Shown: piece after piece, positions 55,816 through 64,000 of the stretch | How the letters are laid out: each line of letters starts with the position of its first letter | Numbering within the stretch: the stretch's first letter is position 1 | From: Agrobacterium genomosp. 13 str. CFBP 6927 | Lineage (GTDB): Bacteria; Pseudomonadota; Alphaproteobacteria; Rhizobiales; Rhizobiaceae | NCBI GenBank assembly: GCA_900012615.1 | Contig: LT009757.1 | Location: 1,329,695 to 1,393,694 of the forward strand | Length of the DNA: 64,000 nt | Direction of reading: 5' to 3' | Position numbers and translations under genes: made by a program | Notes under the pieces: generated by a model | What the model saw: the letters and a program-made list of their open reading frames with translations, nothing else | The model's database searches: none | Told to the model about the DNA's origin: nothing

Positions 55816-55863
55816 AGCATTTCCAGGAAAAGTGGACCCCGGTTTTCCGTCCGAAAACGCTCT
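55814..55863. repeat. Rhizobial palindromic repeat (ptsP/prfA gap)
   Basis: AGAGC...GCTCT ends enclose GGAAAA and TTTTCC, forming a nested hairpin typical of the short intergenic palindromes of Rhizobiales. It abuts the ptsP stop codon. A related copy lies at 58143-58190. Confidence 0.75.
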
Positions 55864-55893
55864 AAAAGCCTTGTTTCATTATTGGAGTGACTG

Positions 55894-56976
55894 GTGGCGA
55901 AGCTTCCCGTCGAAAAAATGCGTGAGTTGGAAAGGCGTTTCGGCGAAATCGAAGCGCGTATGTCGGCCGGCCCTGCAGCGGATGTTTATGTGAAGCTGGC
56001 TTCGGAATATTCCGAACTCGAGCCGGTGGTGAAGAAAATCCGCGACTACGAGAAGGCGGTTTCCGAGGCCGCCGATCTGGAGGCGCTGCTTGCTGACAAG
56101 ACGACCGACAAGGACATGCGCGATCTGGCGGAGATGGAGCTGCCGGAGGTCGAGACCCGCATCGGCGAGCTTGAGAAGGACATGCAGGTCCTGCTGCTTC
56201 CGAAAGATGCAGCCGACGAGAAAAGCGCAATCCTTGAAATCCGTGCCGGCACAGGCGGGTCCGAAGCCGCGCTTTTCGCCGGCGACCTTTTCCGCATGTA
56301 TGAGCGCTTCGCATCGACCAAGGGCTGGAAAGTCGAGGTTCTTTCCGCCAGTGAAGGCGAAGCGGGCGGTTACAAGGAAATCATCGCCACCATCAGCGGG
56401 CGAGGGGTGTTCTCCAAGCTGAAATTCGAATCCGGTGTGCACCGGGTGCAGCGTGTGCCGGAAACGGAAGCGAGCGGCCGCATCCACACCTCCGCCGCCA
56501 CCGTTGCCGTTCTGCCGGAAGCGGAAGATATCGACATTGAAATCCGCCCGGAAGACATCCGCATCGATACGATGCGTGCTTCCGGCGCGGGCGGCCAGCA
56601 TGTCAACACCACCGACTCGGCGGTTCGCATCACCCATCTTCCGACGGGTCTGATCGTCACCAGCTCGGAAAAATCGCAACACCAGAACCGCGCCAAGGCC
56701 ATGCAGGTTCTGCGTTCGCGGCTTTACGATATCGAACGTCAGAAGGTCGACAATGAACGCTCTGCCGACCGCAAGAGCCAGGTTGGTTCTGGCGATCGCT
56801 CCGAGCGCATCCGCACCTATAATTTTCCGCAGGGGCGCGTTACCGATCACCGCATCAATCTGACGCTCTACAAGCTCGACCGGATGATTGAAGGTGAGAT
56901 CGACGAACTTCTCGATGCGCTGATTGCCGACTATCAGGCCGGTCAGCTCGCCCAGCTTGGCGAACAGCAGCTTTGA
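55894..56976 (+). CDS. prfA: Peptide chain release factor 1
   Basis: A 360-residue RF1 reading UAA and UAG stop codons. The GGQ motif is at residues 233-235 ([12 protein letters not shown]), exactly the canonical position. The N-terminal coiled region and the codon-recognition domain are normal. It begins with GTG. The next gene, prmC, methylates the GGQ glutamine and overlaps prfA by 4 nt. Confidence 0.96.
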   Translation: MAKLPVEKMRELERRFGEIEARMSAGPAADVYVKLASEYSELEPVVKKIRDYEKAVSEAADLEALLADKTTDKDMRDLAEMELPEVETRIGELEKDMQVLLLPKDAADEKSAILEIRAGTGGSEAALFAGDLFRMYERFASTKGWKVEVLSASEGEAGGYKEIIATISGRGVFSKLKFESGVHRVQRVPETEASGRIHTSAATVAVLPEAEDIDIEIRPEDIRIDTMRASGAGGQHVNTTDSAVRITHLPTGLIVTSSEKSQHQNRAKAMQVLRSRLYDIERQKVDNERSADRKSQVGSGDRSERIRTYNFPQGRVTDHRINLTLYKLDRMIEGEIDELLDALIADYQAGQLAQLGEQQL

Positions 56977-57842
56977 GCGGCGGCGCTGACGGAACGGTTT
57001 CGACCGAGCTTGCGGCAGCCCGCAAACGGCTGCAGCTGGCGGGCGTCGCCGACCCGCTTCTGGATGCGCGCCTGCTGATTGCCGAGGTGAGCGGCTTTTC
57101 ATTGACCGACTTCGTGATGAAACCAGATCATCCTGTGACGCCGGAAGAAAGTGTGCGGATTGCCGCCATGATCGAAAGGCGAGCGGGGGGCGAGCCGGTC
57201 CATCGCATTCTCGGCCACCGGGAATTTCATGGACTTGATCTCCTCTTGTCCAGGGAGACGCTGGAACCCCGTCCGGATACGGAAATTCTCGTCGACACGC
57301 TTCTGCCCGCCTTGAAGAAAGCCGCTGCCGAAAAAGGCAGGGTCCGCATCCTGGATCTGGGTACCGGAACGGGTGCGATCTGTCTGGCGCTTCTGAAGGA
57401 ATGCCCGCAGGCGCTGGGTATCGGCAGTGACATTTCGACCGATGCGCTGGAAACGGCCGCCAAGAATGCGGCCCGCAATGGTCTCGGCTCGCGTTTTGAA
57501 ACCATGCATAGCGACTGGTTCGAAAAAATCTCTGGCAGCTTTGACATAATTGTGTCGAATCCGCCTTATATAAGAAGTGATATAGTCACAACGCTCGACC
57601 GAGAGGTTCGTCATTACGATCCGATGGCGGCGCTGGATGGAGGTCAGGACGGCCTTGCACCGTACCGCCTTATTGCTGCCGATGCGGGCCGCTTTCTTGT
57701 GGAAAACGGGATTGTCGGTGTGGAGATCGGTTTCGATCAAAGGCTTGATGTTTCCGCTATATTTGCTTCCCACGGCTTCTCTCTTCTCGATGCCGTGAAG
57801 GATTATGGTGGCAACGACAGAGTTTTGACCTTCCGGAGATAG
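56973..57842 (+). CDS. prmC: Release factor glutamine methyltransferase
   Basis: A 289-residue SAM-dependent enzyme that methylates the GGQ glutamine of release factors. SAM motif [16 protein letters not shown] near residue 125 and catalytic NPPY at residues 196-199 ([10 protein letters not shown]). It starts with a TTG that overlaps the prfA stop (TTGA), a coupling that keeps the modifying enzyme in step with its target. Also known as hemK. Confidence 0.93.
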   Translation: MSGGADGTVSTELAAARKRLQLAGVADPLLDARLLIAEVSGFSLTDFVMKPDHPVTPEESVRIAAMIERRAGGEPVHRILGHREFHGLDLLLSRETLEPRPDTEILVDTLLPALKKAAAEKGRVRILDLGTGTGAICLALLKECPQALGIGSDISTDALETAAKNAARNGLGSRFETMHSDWFEKISGSFDIIVSNPPYIRSDIVTTLDREVRHYDPMAALDGGQDGLAPYRLIAADAGRFLVENGIVGVEIGFDQRLDVSAIFASHGFSLLDAVKDYGGNDRVLTFRR

Positions 57843-58236
57843 TTATCAGCGATATGTCTGCGGATTTTTTGCAAGGATATTTTGCACAGCAAAAGAAAAG
57901 GCTTGGATTTCCGCATGAAGCGGGATAGTTTGCGGCCACATGCAGGGTGGCTGAGGACGAACGCAGATTCGTCAGGGTATGGGTCAGTCCCGAAGCGGGT
58001 TCTTTTGAGAATCCTGAAGGCTGGGCGTTTCCGGCATGTGAATCAGTAAACTTTGTTCGCAGACGGCTCGGTGCAGCATTTGCGCAGCCGGTCGTCATAC
58101 GCGAGGTCTTGTCCGGAGTTATCTTCGACGAGGCGCGTGTGAGAGCAATTTCAGGAAAAATTTCCAGCGGGTTTCCGTCCGGAATTGCATGAAAACAACC
58201 AGATTGTCAGCAAAACAGAATTCAGGTGAGCAATTG
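57843..58236. other. 394-bp gap between prmC and the DUF4167 gene
   Basis: No supported gene. An 81-codon frame from 57947 (GTG start) has no family resemblance and runs into a palindromic repeat, so I do not call it. The repeat at 58143-58190 is the main feature. Confidence 0.45.
58143..58190. repeat. Rhizobial palindromic repeat upstream of the DUF4167 gene
   Basis: GAGCAATTT and GGAATTGC arms enclose GGAAA and TTTCC, a diverged copy of the repeat at 55814-55863. It lies about 46 bp before the DUF4167 start codon, so it may be in the leader. Confidence 0.7.
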
Positions 58237-59040
58237 ATGAGGCCAGGACAGCAAAACAAGCGCGGCCGGGGGCGTGGAAGCAACAACAATAACAATAATA
58301 ATGGTGGCGGTGGTAACAACAACTTCAACCGCAAGGGCGGAAACCCGCTCACCAGGACTTATGACAGCTCCGGCCCCGATGTGAAAATCCGTGGCACAGC
58401 CCAGCACATAGCGGAAAAATACGCTGCCCTTGCCCGGGACGCGCAGAGTTCTGGTGACCGCGTGATTGCGGAAAACTATCTGCAGCACGCCGAACACTAC
58501 AATCGCATCATCGCCACGGCCCAGGCCCAGATGCAGGAACGTTTCCAGCGCGATGACCGTGGTGAATACAATTCCGCGGATGCCGACGAGATGGACGGAA
58601 ACGAAGGTGACGACGGCGTCGTTGCATCGCAGCAGCATTCCGAACAGTCTGAACGCGTGCAGCAGCCGGAACGCCAGGAGCGTGCCGAGCGGTCGGAACC
58701 GCGCCAGGAGCGTCAAGAGCGCCGCGAGCGCCCGGACCGCCGTGAAAGGCAGGAGCGTCAGCCTCGCCAGCCGCAGGTCTCGGTCGAGCAGCCCCCGGTT
58801 TACGATGCCAGCCAGGCTCCGCAGCCGGTGATCGAAGGCACGCCCATGGAAGTGGCGGTCGAGGAAGAGCAGCAGCAGGCTGAGGCTCCGGCAACGGAGC
58901 GCGCACCGAAGACCCGCCGTGCCACGACCCCGCGCCCACGTCGTCCGCGCCGTGCCGCAACAGCGGAAGGTGCTGAAGGCGAAGAGGCTCCGGCCGGCGA
59001 GGAAGCAACACCTGCAACGCTTGAAAACGCTGCCGAATAA
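58237..59040 (+). CDS. DUF4167 domain protein, low-complexity RNA-binding-like
   Basis: A 267-residue protein. It starts MRPGQQNKRGRGRG, the standard beginning of DUF4167, then a run of Asn and Gly (about residues 17-28), the DUF4167 core at about 35-105 (VKIRGTAQHIAEKYAALARD; AENYLQHAEHYNRII) and a long tail of Glu/Arg/Gln repeats (about 140-190) ending in Ala/Glu-rich sequence. The ATG at 58237 with AGGTGA upstream is preferred to one at 58189 inside the repeat. Conserved in Rhizobiales; function unknown, with composition suggesting nucleic-acid binding. Confidence 0.85.
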   Translation: MRPGQQNKRGRGRGSNNNNNNNGGGGNNNFNRKGGNPLTRTYDSSGPDVKIRGTAQHIAEKYAALARDAQSSGDRVIAENYLQHAEHYNRIIATAQAQMQERFQRDDRGEYNSADADEMDGNEGDDGVVASQQHSEQSERVQQPERQERAERSEPRQERQERRERPDRRERQERQPRQPQVSVEQPPVYDASQAPQPVIEGTPMEVAVEEEQQQAEAPATERAPKTRRATTPRPRRPRRAATAEGAEGEEAPAGEEATPATLENAAE

Positions 59041-59066
59041 GCAGGGTAGTCAAAAATACGCGATTG

Positions 59067-59093
59067 AAAAACTCCGGCTTGCCGGAGTTTTTT
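59067..59093 (+). terminator. Terminator after the DUF4167 gene
   Basis: AACTCCGGC-TT-GCCGGAGTT with flanking A and T runs. Confidence 0.9.
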
Positions 59094-59399
59094 CGTTTCC
59101 GGGGTGGAGCATGAGTGGCAGCCAGGGTGATTGCCGCGAACGGATATGACACTTGTCAAATCCAGCCAAAATTTCCGGGGCAGCGGTTTCCCTCCCCTTT
59201 AAACCGATGAAACTGCCTCCCATATTCGTGCAGGAAGGTCGGATGCCTGCATTCAGCAGCAACTGTCCTTCGAGAGGCGGCGATCGTGAAATCCTTTTAA
59301 AACGCGACTGTCGTAGCGGGGCTTGCCTTTGAGGGAGCCTCAACCCTAACACCCGGAGCCGTGCCGAAAGCGGGCGGGCCGGTTTATGGAGGTTCGACT
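59094..59399. other. 306-bp clpB upstream region
   Basis: No gene seen. CTTGCC at 59322 and CTAACA at 59346, 18 nt apart, are a loose match to a sigma-32 (RpoH) promoter, which would be expected before clpB; the match is too weak to call. Confidence 0.3.
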
Positions 59400-62024
59400 A
59401 TGAATATTGAAAAATACTCCGAGCGCGTTCGCGGTTTTCTGCAATCGGCACAGACCTTTGCGCTGGCGGAAAACCATCAGCAGTTTTCGCCCGAACACGT
59501 TCTGAAGGTTCTGCTCGATGACGAGCAGGGCATGGCGGCATCGCTGATCGAGCGGGCCGGTGGCGATGCCAAGGAAGCGCGCCTTGCCAATGATGCGGCG
59601 CTGGCGAAATTGCCCAAGGTTTCCGGCGGCAATGGTGGCCTTTCGCTCACCGCGCCGCTTGCGAAGGTATTCTCGACCGCGGAAGACCTTGCCAAGAAGG
59701 CGGGCGACAGTTTCGTCACTGTCGAGCGTCTGCTGCAGGCGCTTGCGATTGAAAGTTCCGCCACCACTTCGGCTTCCCTGAAGAAGGCCGGTGCAACGGC
59801 GCAGGCTCTCAATCAGGTCATCAACGACATCCGCAAGGGCCGCACGGCTGACAGCGCCAATGCTGAACAGGGCTTTGACGCGCTGAAGAAATATGCGCGC
59901 GATCTGACGGAGGAAGCCCGCGAAGGCCGGCTCGATCCTGTCATTGGTCGTGACGACGAAATTCGCCGTACCATTCAGGTGCTGTCACGTCGCACCAAGA
60001 ACAATCCCGTCCTGATCGGTGAACCCGGCGTTGGTAAAACGGCGATTGCCGAAGGCCTTGCGCTGCGCATCGTCAATGGCGATGTGCCGGAAAGCCTGAA
60101 GGACAAGAAGCTGATGGCGCTCGATATGGGCGCGCTGATCGCCGGTGCGAAATATCGCGGTGAGTTCGAAGAGCGCCTGAAGGCTGTGCTCAATGAGGTA
60201 CAGGCCGAAAATGGCGGCATCATCCTGTTCATCGATGAGATGCACACGCTGGTCGGCGCCGGTAAGGCCGATGGCGCGATGGATGCGTCCAACCTCCTGA
60301 AGCCCGCGCTTGCCCGTGGCGAGTTGCACTGCGTTGGTGCCACCACGCTCGATGAATACCGCAAGCACGTGGAAAAGGACCCGGCCCTTGCCCGCCGTTT
60401 CCAGCCCGTTCTGGTGGATGAGCCGACCGTGGAGGACACGATCTCGATCCTGCGCGGATTGAAGGAAAAATACGAACAGCATCACAAGGTCCGTATCTCG
60501 GATTCGGCCCTGGTTGCGGCCGCGACGCTTTCCAATCGCTATATCACCGACCGTTTCCTGCCCGACAAGGCAATCGACCTGATGGACGAGGCCGCGTCGC
60601 GTCTTCGCATGCAGGTGGATTCCAAGCCGGAAGAACTGGACGAACTGGATCGCCGCATCATCCAGCTCAAGATTGAGCGCGAGGCCCTGAAGCAGGAAAC
60701 GGACCAGTCGTCCGTCGACCGCCTCAAGAAGCTCGAGGACGAGTTGGCCGATACGGAAGAAAAGGCGGATGCGCTGACAGCCCGCTGGCAGGCGGAAAAG
60801 CAGAAGCTCGGCCATGCCGCCGACCTGAAGAAGCGGCTGGATGAAGCCCGCAACGAACTGGCGATTGCCCAGCGCAACGGCCAGTTCCAGCGCGCCGGTG
60901 AGTTGACTTATGGCATCATTCCGGGTCTCGAAAAGGAACTGGCTGCGGCGGAAGCCCGTGATAGCAGCGGTGCCGGCTCGATGGTTCAGGAAGTGGTGAC
61001 GGCGGACAATATCGCCCATGTCGTTTCCCGCTGGACCGGCATTCCTGTTGACAAGATGCTGGAAGGCCAGCGCGAGAAGCTGCTGCGCATGGAAGACGAG
61101 CTTGCCAAGTCCGTTGTCGGGCAGGGCGAGGCCGTGCAGGCGGTTTCCAAGGCGGTTCGCCGTTCGCGCGCCGGTCTTCAGGATCCCAACCGGCCGATCG
61201 GTTCTTTCATCTTCCTCGGCCCGACCGGTGTTGGCAAGACCGAGCTGACCAAGTCCTTGGCCCGCTTCCTGTTCGATGACGAAACCGCGATGGTTCGCCT
61301 CGACATGTCGGAATATATGGAGAAACACTCCGTTGCCCGGCTTATCGGTGCGCCTCCCGGCTATGTCGGTTACGAAGAGGGTGGGGCGCTCACGGAAGCG
61401 GTTCGCCGGCGGCCCTATCAGGTCGTGCTGTTCGACGAGATCGAAAAAGCGCATCCGGATGTGTTCAACGTCCTCTTGCAGGTGCTGGATGACGGCCGCC
61501 TGACGGACGGCCAGGGCCGCACTGTCGATTTCAAGAACACCATCATTATCATGACCTCGAACCTCGGTTCGGAATTCATGACGCAGATGGGCGACAATGA
61601 CGATGTGGATTCGGTTCGTGACCTGGTGATGGAGCGGGTCCGGTCGCATTTCCGGCCGGAATTCCTCAACCGCATCGACGATATCATCCTCTTCCACCGC
61701 CTGCGGCGCGACGAAATGGGTGCAATTGTCGAAATCCAGCTGAAGCGCCTCATCGCGCTGCTCGGCGACCGCAAGATTTCGCTCGAACTCGATGAGGATG
61801 CCCGCAACTGGCTTGCCAATAAGGGCTATGATCCGGCTTATGGCGCACGTCCGCTGAAGCGGGTGATCCAGAAGACGGTTCAGGACAGGCTTGCCGAAAT
61901 GATCCTCGGCGGTGAAGTTCCTGATGGATCGAGGGTCAAGGTGACTTCGGGCACCGACCGGCTGCTGTTCAAGGTGAAGCCCCCCAAGGGTGAGGCCGAA
62001 ACCGAAACGGCCGATGCGGCATAA
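59400..62024 (+). CDS. clpB: ATP-dependent disaggregase ClpB
   Basis: An 874-residue AAA+ chaperone that, with DnaK, extracts proteins from aggregates. Double Clp-N repeat at about 1-150, NBD1 with Walker [14 protein letters not shown] near 207 and Walker [10 protein letters not shown], the long ClpB coiled-coil middle domain at about 400-525, and NBD2 with Walker [13 protein letters not shown] near 607 and arginine finger region. The middle domain and lack of a ClpP-binding loop separate it from ClpA/ClpC. The ATG at 59400 starts [14 protein letters not shown] terminator follows. Confidence 0.97.
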   Translation: MNIEKYSERVRGFLQSAQTFALAENHQQFSPEHVLKVLLDDEQGMAASLIERAGGDAKEARLANDAALAKLPKVSGGNGGLSLTAPLAKVFSTAEDLAKKAGDSFVTVERLLQALAIESSATTSASLKKAGATAQALNQVINDIRKGRTADSANAEQGFDALKKYARDLTEEAREGRLDPVIGRDDEIRRTIQVLSRRTKNNPVLIGEPGVGKTAIAEGLALRIVNGDVPESLKDKKLMALDMGALIAGAKYRGEFEERLKAVLNEVQAENGGIILFIDEMHTLVGAGKADGAMDASNLLKPALARGELHCVGATTLDEYRKHVEKDPALARRFQPVLVDEPTVEDTISILRGLKEKYEQHHKVRISDSALVAAATLSNRYITDRFLPDKAIDLMDEAASRLRMQVDSKPEELDELDRRIIQLKIEREALKQETDQSSVDRLKKLEDELADTEEKADALTARWQAEKQKLGHAADLKKRLDEARNELAIAQRNGQFQRAGELTYGIIPGLEKELAAAEARDSSGAGSMVQEVVTADNIAHVVSRWTGIPVDKMLEGQREKLLRMEDELAKSVVGQGEAVQAVSKAVRRSRAGLQDPNRPIGSFIFLGPTGVGKTELTKSLARFLFDDETAMVRLDMSEYMEKHSVARLIGAPPGYVGYEEGGALTEAVRRRPYQVVLFDEIEKAHPDVFNVLLQVLDDGRLTDGQGRTVDFKNTIIIMTSNLGSEFMTQMGDNDDVDSVRDLVMERVRSHFRPEFLNRIDDIILFHRLRRDEMGAIVEIQLKRLIALLGDRKISLELDEDARNWLANKGYDPAYGARPLKRVIQKTVQDRLAEMILGGEVPDGSRVKVTSGTDRLLFKVKPPKGEAETETADAA

Positions 62025-62026
62025 AC

Positions 62027-62055
62027 AAAAGGGCTCCGGAAACGGAGCCCTTTTT
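62027..62055 (+). terminator. Terminator after clpB
   Basis: GGGCTCCG-GAAA-CGGAGCCC followed by TTTTT, preceded by AAAA. Confidence 0.93.
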
Positions 62056-62093
62056 CATTTGACCGGTGTTGCAGGCCGCAAAGGTCCAGTGAA

Positions 62094-64000
62094 TTACCGG
62101 CTCGCCACCTGATTGGGCTTTTCGTCAATATTCAGCAGATTGTCGATGCGCTTTCTCTCATCGGAGAAACGCGCCAGCGCCTCGCCGGAAAGCGACTTGC
62201 CGCCCGGCAGGCGTACCTTCATCGCATCCACCTTGGTGCCGTTGACGATCAGCTCGTAATGCAGATGCGCGCCGGTCGAAAGACCGGTCGATCCCACATA
62301 ACCGATGACCTGGCCCTGCCGGACCTTTGCGCCTTCGGTGACACCCTTGGCGATGGCGCTCTGGTGGTTATAGGAAGAGACATAGCCATTGGCATGGCGG
62401 ATCAGCGTCTGGTTGCCGTAACCGGAGGCCCATCCTGCCTTCTCGACAGTGCCGTTGCCCGTCGCGATGATCGGCGTGCCGCGCGCGGCGGCCCAGTCTG
62501 TGCCGGTATGCATGCGGCTGAATTTCAGAACCGGGTGACGGCGCATGCCGAAACCGGATGTCATGCGGCCGTTCGGAACAGGGTTGCGCAACAGGAACTG
62601 CCGGATGCTTTTGCCGTTCTCGTCGAAATAATCGATGCTGTTGTCTTCCGGGCTCTGGAACCGGTAAAAACGCGTCTCGTTGTCGCCGAACTTGGCGTTG
62701 ACGTAGAGCAGCTCCGACTTGTCCGTCGCCTTGCCATCCGCATCTTCGACCGAGAAGAAAGCCTCCAGCGTATCCGCCGGCTTCAGCTGCGCCTGAAAAT
62801 CGACGCTGCTGGCCAGAAGCTTGATGAGCTGGGAAACCATGCTCTGGTTCATGCCATAGGCAAGCGCCGCCCGGTAGACACCGTCATAGACGCTCGGCAG
62901 ATCACGGCCGGCGGCCGGCGCCGGCGTGCTGTCGAAGGCGGTCGCCACCGCGTCGAGCTTCGGCGGTTCGCTGGCCTTGATGAAACGCTTGCGGTCATCG
63001 ACGGCCATGGTGACCATGTGCCGGCCCTTGCGATAGAGACTGACGCGCACGATATCGCTTTTGTCGTCTTCCTGAATAATGCCGACGCGCAGCACATCGC
63101 CGCTTTCGACATTGTTCGACTGGATTTGCGGTGACAGCAGCCCGGCGATTTCCGATGACTGCGCCTTCGAATAGCCAGCGCCGAAGAGGGCGGCTTCGAT
63201 GGTCTCTGTCTGGCGGGCAGGGATGACGTCGTCGGCATATTCCTTGACGGGTACGGACGCCGATTGCGGGGTCGAGACCGACATGTTCTGCTCTACGACA
63301 CGGGCGGCGAGGCCAGCGGTGATATCGACATCGCCTTCATCATTATCGAAGCGGCGGGGGTCGATGTAATAGAGCGCGGCGAGCTGTTCGTTGCCATCCG
63401 TGAGGATCGAGCCGTTCGACCGGACCGCCTCCTCAACCTCGTCGAAGCTTAAGGAGCCGGCAAAGGCATATTTGGAATGCTGGACGGGAAAGGCAACCGT
63501 CTTCAGGCTGACTTCGGATTCGACCTCGGAGCCATAGATCGTTCCCGTGCGGCTCGCCGCCGGCGCCGGGGCGTCCTTGTCGTCATTGCTCGCGAAGATA
63601 TTCAAGGGGTCGAAGGCGGGATAGTCGTCCTGCTTGGCGTAATTCGCCGCCAGCGGAATCTTGACGTGGGAGAAGGGAACCTTGCGGACCACTTCCTTGT
63701 CGCCCTCATTGATGACGGTGGAGACTTCCATGATCGATCGGTCGGACGGCCGGGCGGCGATATTCGGTGCGATGAGACGCGTACCCCTGCGGGCGGCTTC
63801 CGCGGCGTTGTTGCCCATATCCGCCTTGGCGAAGGCTTCGGCTGGAATGGCAAGCTGCTGGCGCCCGTCGAGAGCGGCAAACAGCGCCACACCCATCAAT
63901 ATGGAGGAAGTGATACCGGTGAGAAACGTGCCGGAGAGCCATCGAAGCGAAATCTCGCGACGATCGGGTGCACGGCGCCCTTCCGCCAGAATTGGCGGTT
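62094..64000 (-). CDS. M23-family (LytM/NlpD-type) peptidoglycan endopeptidase, 5' end beyond window
   Basis: The frame stays open to the right edge, giving about 635 residues without the true start. A membrane helix is visible near 63870-63950 (TGITSSILMGVALFAAL), so the protein is anchored with its long part in the periplasm. The C-terminal M23 domain (about the last 160 residues) has the zinc ligands: GFGMRRHPVLKFSRMHTGTDWA (H-x-x-x-H...H-x-x-x-D type) and GAHLHYELIVNG (H-x-H). All ligands present, so likely active rather than a regulator. The central part resembles OapA-like/LysM-linked regions. Role in cell-wall remodelling inferred. Confidence 0.9.
   Translation of the reverse strand, partial: PPILAEGRRAPDRREISLRWLSGTFLTGITSSILMGVALFAALDGRQQLAIPAEAFAKADMGNNAAEAARRGTRLIAPNIAARPSDRSIMEVSTVINEGDKEVVRKVPFSHVKIPLAANYAKQDDYPAFDPLNIFASNDDKDAPAPAASRTGTIYGSEVESEVSLKTVAFPVQHSKYAFAGSLSFDEVEEAVRSNGSILTDGNEQLAALYYIDPRRFDNDEGDVDITAGLAARVVEQNMSVSTPQSASVPVKEYADDVIPARQTETIEAALFGAGYSKAQSSEIAGLLSPQIQSNNVESGDVLRVGIIQEDDKSDIVRVSLYRKGRHMVTMAVDDRKRFIKASEPPKLDAVATAFDSTPAPAAGRDLPSVYDGVYRAALAYGMNQSMVSQLIKLLASSVDFQAQLKPADTLEAFFSVEDADGKATDKSELLYVNAKFGDNETRFYRFQSPEDNSIDYFDENGKSIRQFLLRNPVPNGRMTSGFGMRRHPVLKFSRMHTGTDWAAARGTPIIATGNGTVEKAGWASGYGNQTLIRHANGYVSSYNHQSAIAKGVTEGAKVRQGQVIGYVGSTGLSTGAHLHYELIVNGTKVDAMKVRLPGGKSLSGEALARFSDERKRIDNLLNIDEKPNQVASR

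Noticed and set aside
57947..58192. 81-codon plus-strand frame between prmC and the DUF4167 gene
   Set aside because: GTG start without a good ribosome site, no family resemblance, and its end lies in a palindromic repeat.
59985..61697. 570-codon minus-strand frame
   Set aside because: Antisense to clpB; no start signal and no family resemblance.

Overview
This is a dense, GC-rich (estimated by eye), gene-packed piece of an alphaproteobacterial chromosome. The gene set points to Rhizobiales, most likely the Agrobacterium/Rhizobium group. The main reasons are: a complete PhyR/NepR/EcfG general stress response locus with HWE-type kinases; a PutA regulated by a divergent Lrp-like PutR, as described for Agrobacterium; carboxynorspermidine synthesis genes; a DUF4167 protein; and the small palindromic repeats common in rhizobia. 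I saw no rRNA, tRNA, insertion sequence, prophage or CRISPR array. Both ends cut through genes.

Layout. 1-11 kb: a truncated LysR regulator faces a nine-gene catabolic operon (branched-chain-amino-acid-type ABC transporter, GMC oxidoreductase, 3-hydroxyisobutyrate-type dehydrogenase, acetoacetyl-CoA synthetase, 3-hydroxybutyrate dehydrogenase). 11-15.4 kb: an AraC regulator, a degenerate cobalamin-riboswitch-like stretch, a small membrane protein and a PQQ glucose dehydrogenase. 15.4-20.6 kb: a block of stress-type genes (DUF892, MgtC-like, FAD oxidoreductase, TIGR02588/DUF2391 pair, DUF296, PfpI, small protein). 20.7-24.5 kb: a three-gene operon of N-formylglutamate-amidohydrolase-like enzyme, HExxxH 'QEGLA' metallopeptidase-like protein and ATP-grasp ligase. 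24.5-30.2 kb: UDP-sugar genes, a DMT exporter, a glutathionyl-hydroquinone-reductase-like protein and a LysR regulator. 30.4-39.1 kb: lysine-type ALDH7, ssuACB sulfonate uptake, putA and putR. 39.2-47 kb: the general stress response core (ecfG, nepR, phyR, kinase), a second HWE kinase, a PRC-barrel protein, galE and two small membrane stress proteins. 47-53.4 kb: nspC and carboxynorspermidine dehydrogenase, a repeat pair, a DEAD-box helicase and lysC. 53.5-64 kb: ptsP, prfA, prmC, a DUF4167 protein, clpB and a truncated M23 peptidase.

How it fits together. Scanning by eye for the EcfG promoter (GGAAC, 16-17 nt, CGTT) gave six exact matches, all correctly oriented in front of genes: phyR, its downstream kinase, the PRC-barrel gene, the DUF883/holin-like pair, the DUF2391 operon and the small-protein/PfpI/DUF296 operon. 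By rough chance (both strands, two spacers, uniform bases) about one would be expected in 64 kb. Several otherwise anonymous genes are therefore likely output of the stress sigma factor encoded in the same window. The most attractive poorly described system is the 20.7-24.5 kb trio, which pairs an amide/peptide-bond-forming enzyme with two candidate hydrolases.
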